Notes under the pieces: model-generated
Database searches by the model: none
Told to the model about the DNA's origin: nothing
What the model saw: the letters and a program-made list of their open reading frames with translations, nothing else
Position numbers and translations under genes: made by a program
Assembly: GCA_929200295.1 (NCBI GenBank)
Contig: CAKMZE010000026.1
Location: forward strand, 1-9,986
DNA length: 9,986 bases
Direction: 5' to 3'
Origin: an uncultured Alphaproteobacteria bacterium
Lineage (GTDB): Bacteria > Pseudomonadota > Alphaproteobacteria > Rhodobacterales > Rhodobacteraceae
Shown: positions 5,634 through 9,986 of the stretch, piece after piece
How the letters are laid out: the number at the start of each line of letters is the position of its first letter
Numbering within the stretch: position 1 is the stretch's first letter

Positions 5634-7580
5634 TTAACGCAGATCAGGCGGCGTTGCCTCAACTGATAGGCTGCTCACGATCTCGTCCAAAGCGATGACC
5701 TTGGTTTGCTTTTCACCTAAGCGACGCAGATTAACGGTACGATCTGCAACTTCGCGGGCGCCGATGGCGAGGATGGCAGGGACTTTGCCATGGGAATGCT
5801 CGCGGACTTTGTAGTTGATTTTTTCATTGCGGGTATCGGCCTCGGCGCGGACACCTACGGCACGCAATGCGGCAACGATCTCATGCACGTATTCATCTGC
5901 ATCAGAGATAATTGAGGCCACAACCACCTGACGCGGGGCGAGCCAAAACGGCAATTTCCCTGCGTGCTGTTCAATCAAGATACCGATGAACCGCTCAAAT
6001 GAGCCAAGCGTCGCGCGGTGTAGCATGACCGGGCGGTGCTTGTTTCCGTCTTGGCCGATGTATGTGGCATCCAACCGCTCTGGCAGCACAAAATCAACCT
6101 GATGGGTGCCGCATTGCCAATCGCGGCCAATCGCATCGGTCAGCACGAACTCAAGCTTTGGACCATAAAACGCGCCTTCACCGGGGTTAATCTCGGGCTC
6201 AATCCCTGCGGCACGTGTGGCGGCGAGCAGGGCGGTTTCGGCCTTGTCCCAAACCGCATCAGAGCCTGCGCGGGTCTCGGGCCTGTCAGAGAATTTCACC
6301 CGGAAATCCTCAAACCCGAGGTCTTTGTAGATGCTTGAGAGAAAGGCGATATAGACGGCTGTTTCAGATTCGATCTGATCTTCGGCGCAGAAGATATGCC
6401 CGTCGTCTTGTGTGAACCCGCGCACCCGCATGATCCCGTGTAGCGCGCCTGAGGGTTCATAACGGTTACATGATCCAAACTCAGCCATCCGCAACGGCAG
6501 GTCGCGATACGATTTCAGCCCCTGGTTAAAGATCTGTACGTGGCAGGGGCAGTTCATCGGTTTGAGCGCATTGACCGCCTTTTCACGCGCGTGCTCTTCA
6601 TCGACCTCGACGATGAACATGTTCTCTTGGTATTTTTCCCAATGGCCCGAGGCTTCCCAGAGCTTGCGATCAACGACTTGCGGGGTGTTTACCTCAACAT
6701 AGCCACCGGCGCGTTGCTGGCGGCGCATGTAGTCTTGGAGCGTTGTATAAATGGTCCAACCGTTGGGGTGCCAGAAAACCTGCCCCGGCGCTTCCTCTTG
6801 CATGTGAAAGAGGTTCATTTCGCGGCCCAGTTTGCGGTGATCGCGTTTGGCGGCCTCTTCGAGCCGGTGCAAATGCGCCTTGAGCCCCTCTTTGTTGGTA
6901 AAGGCCGCGCCATAGATCCGTTGCAGCATGGGGCGGTCACTATCGCCGCGCCAATAGGCGCCTGCAATTGACATCAAACGGAAGCTGTCACCGGGCACTT
7001 GCCCTGTGTTTTGCAAATGCGGGCCACGGCAAAGATCCTGCCAATCCCCATGCCAATACATGCGCAAAGGTTCATCGCCGGGGATGCTTTCGATCAGCTC
7101 GACCTTATAAGGCTCACCGCGGTCGCGGTAATAGGCGAGCGCTTTGTCACGCGGCCAAATCTCTGTGCGGACCTCTTCGCGTTTGTTGATGATCTCTTTC
7201 ATCTTTTTTTCAATGAGGGCGAGGTCCTCGGGCACAAACGGGTCTTTGCGGTCAAAGTCGTAGTACCACCCGTCTTGGATCACTGGGCCAATGGTGACCT
7301 GCACATCTGGCCATAGCTCTTGTACTGCGCGGGCCATGATATGGGCAAGGTCATGGCGCACAAGCTCAAGCGCGGGCGCTTCATCCTTCATCGTGTTGAT
7401 GGCGATAGTGCTATCGGTCTCAATCGGCCATTGCAGGTCCCAATGCGCGCCGTTGAGGGTGGCCGAGATCGCTTTTTTGCGCAGGCTTGAGGAGATATCA
7501 GCGGCGACGTCAGCGGCGGTTATGCCCACCGGGAATTGGCGCGCGTTGCCATCAGGAAATGTCAGAGAGATTTGGGCCAT
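5634..7580 (-). CDS. thrS: Threonyl-tRNA synthetase
   Basis: ThrRS charges tRNA-Thr with threonine in the cytoplasm and hydrolyses mischarged Ser-tRNA-Thr. The 648-residue protein has the full class II architecture: an N-terminal TGS domain (about 1-62), then the editing domain with His76, His80, Cys184 and His188. The catalytic core carries zinc ligands Cys344 (PMNCPCHVQIF), His395 (QDDGHIFC) and His521 (MLHRATLGSFERF), and a C-terminal anticodon-binding domain runs from about 550 to the end. These match Cys334, His385 and His511 of the 642-residue E. coli enzyme. ATG at 7580-7578 has GAGGAG nine bases upstream. It is transcribed alone, converging on tmm and divergent from the lipoprotein gene. 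No T-box or E. coli-like operator hairpin could be recognised in the short leader. Confidence 0.98.
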   Translation of the reverse strand: MAQISLTFPDGNARQFPVGITAADVAADISSSLRKKAISATLNGAHWDLQWPIETDSTIAINTMKDEAPALELVRHDLAHIMARAVQELWPDVQVTIGPVIQDGWYYDFDRKDPFVPEDLALIEKKMKEIINKREEVRTEIWPRDKALAYYRDRGEPYKVELIESIPGDEPLRMYWHGDWQDLCRGPHLQNTGQVPGDSFRLMSIAGAYWRGDSDRPMLQRIYGAAFTNKEGLKAHLHRLEEAAKRDHRKLGREMNLFHMQEEAPGQVFWHPNGWTIYTTLQDYMRRQQRAGGYVEVNTPQVVDRKLWEASGHWEKYQENMFIVEVDEEHAREKAVNALKPMNCPCHVQIFNQGLKSYRDLPLRMAEFGSCNRYEPSGALHGIMRVRGFTQDDGHIFCAEDQIESETAVYIAFLSSIYKDLGFEDFRVKFSDRPETRAGSDAVWDKAETALLAATRAAGIEPEINPGEGAFYGPKLEFVLTDAIGRDWQCGTHQVDFVLPERLDATYIGQDGNKHRPVMLHRATLGSFERFIGILIEQHAGKLPFWLAPRQVVVASIISDADEYVHEIVAALRAVGVRAEADTRNEKINYKVREHSHGKVPAILAIGAREVADRTVNLRRLGEKQTKVIALDEIVSSLSVEATPPDLR

Positions 7581-7641
7581 TTATAAAGGCTCCTCGTCAG
7601 TTTGGCGCCCACGGAACGCCGGGTTGCAAGTTATGAATATG

Positions 7642-7671
7642 CTTATTGAACGGAGTTGCGCGGGGCGTCAA
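7642..7671 (-). promoter_or_regulatory. Probable promoter of thrS
   Basis: On the minus strand, TTGACG (7671-7666) is a good -35 box. After an 18-base spacer, AATAAG (7647-7642) matches four of six -10 positions. The start would be near 7635, giving a leader of about 55 bases. Confidence 0.45.
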
Positions 7672-7723
7672 GCGTATGTGGGAGGTTTTGCGATTTAAGG
7701 GTGAGGTCAGGCGCGGCGAAAGG

Positions 7724-7739
7724 TTAATAAAAGGTTAAC
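7724..7739. promoter_or_regulatory. CtrA-type binding site (TTAA-N7-TTAAC)
   Basis: TTAATAAAAGGTTAAC matches the full alphaproteobacterial CtrA consensus, TTAA-N7-TTAAC. It is part of a larger direct repeat: AAAGGTTAA occurs at 7719-7727 and again at 7730-7738, exactly one helical turn apart. It ends six bases before the candidate -35 box of the lipoprotein gene and lies more than 50 bases upstream of the thrS -35, so the lipoprotein gene is the likelier target. Binding is inferred from the motif. Confidence 0.6.
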
Positions 7740-7745
7740 GTATGC

Positions 7746-7776
7746 TTGACTCATGCCATCATGGAGGTAGTTTAAA
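7746..7776 (+). promoter_or_regulatory. Possible promoter of the lipoprotein gene
   Basis: TTGACT (7746-7751) is a good -35 box. The best -10 is TTTAAA (7771-7776, four of six) at a 19-base spacing, longer than ideal. An imperfect -10 or spacer would fit a promoter that needs an activator such as CtrA at the adjacent box. Confidence 0.35.
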
Positions 7777-7825
7777 ATTGTTTGGAAACAACTATTTCGG
7801 TTGTGGCTTTAATGAGGAAAACATA

Positions 7826-8446
7826 ATGAGATCTCTCTTTTTACTGAGCGCATTGGCGCTTACTGCTGCATGTGGCGGGTCAAGTAATGATGCTGTGGTT
7901 GATAACCAGCCTGCACTTGATGCCTTGTATGAGAACTACGAAGCACTAATCACAGACGAATCTGAAACTCTTGCACCAGATCGGCTAACAGGTGAGGCGA
8001 CCTATGAAGGTACTGCTATCATCGGTGTTGCTGTGGGGGATAGGGATAGTGATGCACCAACCGACGCAATTGGCGCTATGGGGGAGATGAGCGTGACAGT
8101 TAATTTCGCAGATGAGAGTTTGAGCGGAAAGGCGGATAATTTTATCGAAGTCGCAAACGCTGTGGACTTTTTTGCCGAGGATGATGATTTCCCAAGCATT
8201 ACCGCGGGGCAAAAGTTAACGGGTGAATTGACAATCACTGGCGATAAAGCTGGTGTATCAGACTATGATTTTACTGTGAATGGAGAGATTACCGGGACGG
8301 ATTTTGAGATCACTTTTGTCGATCTAGGGGGCAAAGCAACCATCTCTGGGACTGAGCAAGATAATATTTATCTAGATGCACAAGATAGTGCGACGTTCAA
8401 CGATGAAGAGGGTATCATTGTTTTCGCGGGCATAGGAGAGCAGTAA
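7826..8446 (+). CDS. Acidic outer-surface or periplasmic lipoprotein, probable small beta-barrel
   Basis: The 206-residue precursor has a lipoprotein signal peptide: MRSL, a hydrophobic core, then LTAAC with the acylated cysteine at residue 16. The mature part is strongly acidic. A linker and short helix (about 17-45) are followed by alternating strands such as GEATYEGTAIIGV, MSVTVNFADESLSGKADNF, KLTGELTITG, FTVNGEITGTDFEITFVD and GIIVFAGIG. This strand pattern recalls the eight-stranded barrels of transferrin-binding-protein-B-like and factor-H-binding-like lipoproteins; that is a fold guess, not a family hit, and no iron role is implied. ATG at 7826 has GAGG eight bases upstream and begins directly with the signal peptide; an in-frame ATG at 7742 would bury it. 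A CtrA box lies about 90 bases upstream. Base composition is more A+T-rich than thrS. Confidence 0.85.
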   Translation: MRSLFLLSALALTAACGGSSNDAVVDNQPALDALYENYEALITDESETLAPDRLTGEATYEGTAIIGVAVGDRDSDAPTDAIGAMGEMSVTVNFADESLSGKADNFIEVANAVDFFAEDDDFPSITAGQKLTGELTITGDKAGVSDYDFTVNGEITGTDFEITFVDLGGKATISGTEQDNIYLDAQDSATFNDEEGIIVFAGIGEQ

Positions 8447-8508
8447 CGCATCTTCTCGACGCTTTTAAGTGGCCTAATCCGTAGGCGCATTTCGTTAGGT
8501 CTGTAAAT

Positions 8509-8548
8509 ATAAAACGCCCGCAACGGTGATACGTAGCGGGCGTTTTAT
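8509..8548. terminator. Bidirectional Rho-independent terminator
   Basis: ATAAAACGCCCGC (8509-8521) pairs perfectly over 13 bases with GCGGGCGTTTTAT (8536-8548). The 14-base loop can form three more pairs (ACG/CGT). The G+C core is flanked by A-runs on one side and T-runs on the other, so it can end transcription in both directions. It lies between the convergent lipoprotein gene (stop at 8446) and the acidic-protein gene (stop at 8569). Confidence 0.9.
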
Positions 8549-8568
8549 TGGGTTATGTGAAAAGCGGT

Positions 8569-9986
8569 TTATCCGGCGCGTTGCTCGGGGCGGAACCGGG
8601 TTTGTTCAGACACTTGGAACCGGCCATTGCGGGTTTTGCTGATGCGGCCCTGGCGCAAGAGCGTGCCAAAGGATCTCAGGCCGTCTTCGCGGCTGAAATC
8701 CTGTGCTGACGAGAGCTTGACCTTTTCCATGATCTGCGGACGCGAGAAATCCTCCGCGCCTTCGCCAAAGGACGTATAGGCTGCTGCTGCTTCGAGCAGA
8801 TCGGGTAGCTCAGTCGCACCCATTTCTGATGCGAACTCAGCAAAGCTCGCGGCATTTCCGGCATCTACCACGTCTGGCTTGCGCGCGACGCGGCGCGGTT
8901 GGACAGGTGTGTCAGGCGTTGCCGCATCCTCTGGTGCATTGACGCGCTGTGAGGCGACAAGTTTCAGCGGGGCAGGGCGTGGGCGTGAAGTGCTCGCACC
9001 TTCGGGCCGTGTAGGGCGGTTCGGTCTCTTTGGGCGGACAGCGTCGTTCAGGTCATCGCGGAATGTGTTTTCATCCTCTTCTTGTGTGGTGTCATCATCA
9101 CCAAGCTGGCGCGCGGCCTCGGTTGCGACAACTGCGGCCTTGAGTTGGGTAATCGCATCACGGCGGCGATTGCCTTCGGGGTCGCTCAGGACCTCATCGG
9201 TCTGAGACATAATGCGCGACATGGCCTCATCATTGTTCTCAGGCAACCTGTTGCGACGAAGCGGCTTTGGCGCTTCTTTTGCAACGTCTTCGGCTGGGCC
9301 TTTCACTGGGGCGTTGTCGTCCACATCATCTGATGCGGTTTCTTCATCAGCTAGCGCGTCCTGAGATGGTGCGTTTGCATCCGCAAGACCCTCGTCCTCG
9401 TCTTCGATCCCTTCGAGGGCTTTCAGAAGTTCTGCTTCGTCCTCAGCAGACAACATATCGGGGTCTTCGGCAGCCTTTACTTTATCATCTGTGGCTTCAA
9501 GAGCGTCTTCATCTGTCAGCTCACTCTCAGCAAAGATGCTTGCAATCAAGCTGTCATCCAAGGCTTGCTGATCGGGTGCTGCGGTCTCTTCCTCGGCAAC
9601 AGGCTCAGCGTCCTTCATTGTGACAGGTGCATCACCCTTGCGCATGCGAATGATCCGCGCGCGAACGGGCTTTTTCGGCGCAGGTTGCTCTTCGGTTTCA
9701 GGTGTCGTCTCTGCGGTCTTATCTACGGGGTTCTCATCCTCGCCTTTCAGGTAATCCTGAGCGGCCACCTTAGTTACGCTTGATTTGATCTGTGCAGCGG
9801 CATCTTCTGCGGCTTGTGCTTCAGTGTCGGTCGCATCATCCGCTGAGACTTGAGGCTGTTCTTCTGCAACAGACGTCAGCTCATCTTGCGCATGCTGGTC
9901 TTCGACATATGCGGTTGCATCGGTGCCGGTGTCTTTGTTAACAACCGCGCGGATGCGCTGAAGCTTGGCAGCCACGCTTTCTGCGT
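8569..9986 (-). CDS. Acidic, largely disordered protein with folded C-terminal segment (probably cut at its N-terminus)
   Basis: At least 468 residues are visible. From the N-terminus to about residue 230 the protein is dominated by Glu, Asp and Ala with little hydrophobic content, so it is probably disordered. A segment at about 240-290 (RNRLPENNDEAMSRIMSQTD, then RRRDAITQLKAAVVATEAAR) looks helical. A Pro/Arg-rich linker follows (about 310-365, PKRPNRPTRPEG). The last 100 residues look folded: FAEFASEMGATELPDLLEAA, then FSRPQIMEKV and REDGLRSFGTLLRQGRISK, ending GRFQVSEQTRF. This end resembles a winged-helix layout. Rhodobacteraceae have relatives with the same build, sometimes labelled 'CheA', but no CheA domain is visible. 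A GTG at 9975 could start it, but it lacks a visible Shine-Dalgarno, the frame stays open to the edge, and KLQRIRAVV reads like an internal motif. No function assigned. Confidence 0.8.
   Translation of the reverse strand, partial: AESVAAKLQRIRAVVNKDTGTDATAYVEDQHAQDELTSVAEEQPQVSADDATDTEAQAAEDAAAQIKSSVTKVAAQDYLKGEDENPVDKTAETTPETEEQPAPKKPVRARIIRMRKGDAPVTMKDAEPVAEEETAAPDQQALDDSLIASIFAESELTDEDALEATDDKVKAAEDPDMLSAEDEAELLKALEGIEDEDEGLADANAPSQDALADEETASDDVDDNAPVKGPAEDVAKEAPKPLRRNRLPENNDEAMSRIMSQTDEVLSDPEGNRRRDAITQLKAAVVATEAARQLGDDDTTQEEDENTFRDDLNDAVRPKRPNRPTRPEGASTSRPRPAPLKLVASQRVNAPEDAATPDTPVQPRRVARKPDVVDAGNAASFAEFASEMGATELPDLLEAAAAYTSFGEGAEDFSRPQIMEKVKLSSAQDFSREDGLRSFGTLLRQGRISKTRNGRFQVSEQTRFRPEQRAG

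Noticed and set aside
6540..6971. 143-codon plus-strand frame inside thrS
   Set aside because: It is the mirror of conserved ThrRS codons; the thrS frame explains every base here.
1..9986. CRISPR array, insertion sequence, toxin-antitoxin or defence genes
   Set aside because: No regularly spaced repeats, transposase motifs, paired small genes with toxin or antitoxin features, or nuclease/helicase motifs were found on either strand.

Overview
The window looks like chromosomal DNA from a marine Rhodobacteraceae (Roseobacter-group) alphaproteobacterium. Three things point there: the gene order murA - DUF2948 - hisD, a trimethylamine monooxygenase gene, and a full CtrA-type box (TTAA-N7-TTAAC). 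Most genes have moderate-to-high G+C, and one gene block is clearly more A+T rich. The genus cannot be named from the sequence alone.

Layout. Positions 1-2633 hold a minus-strand cluster, read from right to left. It starts with a 49-residue basic protein, followed by murA (peptidoglycan precursor synthesis), a DUF2948 protein that starts at a TTG overlapping the murA stop, and hisD (histidine synthesis), which runs off the left edge. A plus-strand tRNA-Thr(GGT) lies at 2719-2793. After it comes an A+T-rich stretch (about 2794-3640) with one minus-strand orphan gene of unknown function. This gene has its own perfect -10 box and a palindrome at the expected -35 position. Next are a minus-strand four-helix membrane protein (3647-4039) and, divergent from it, tmm (4188-5522), a flavin-containing trimethylamine monooxygenase. 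Their shared intergenic region carries a strong inverted repeat and a good tmm promoter. tmm ends at a hairpin and converges on thrS (5634-7580, minus). A second divergent region (7581-7825) separates thrS from a small acidic lipoprotein gene (7826-8446) and contains the CtrA box. A bidirectional terminator (8509-8548) separates the lipoprotein gene from a convergent, highly acidic, largely disordered protein with a folded C-terminal segment (8569 to the right edge).

How the genes work together. The left cluster is a housekeeping transcription unit with tight spacing and probable translational coupling. tmm is the one clearly accessory metabolic gene: it oxidises trimethylamine to TMAO. No tdm, TMAO transporter or other methylamine gene is in the window, so any further breakdown must be encoded elsewhere. 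thrS and tRNA-Thr(GGT) both serve threonine decoding but lie about 3 kb apart on opposite strands.

I looked for a new multi-gene system (defence island, CRISPR, phage, transposon, toxin-antitoxin pair, biosynthetic cluster) and found none that I can support. The best leads are the A+T-rich orphan gene beside the tRNA, the CtrA box in front of the lipoprotein gene, and the inverted repeat controlling tmm and/or the membrane protein. All genes were identified by reading the translations and recalling families; no database search was run.
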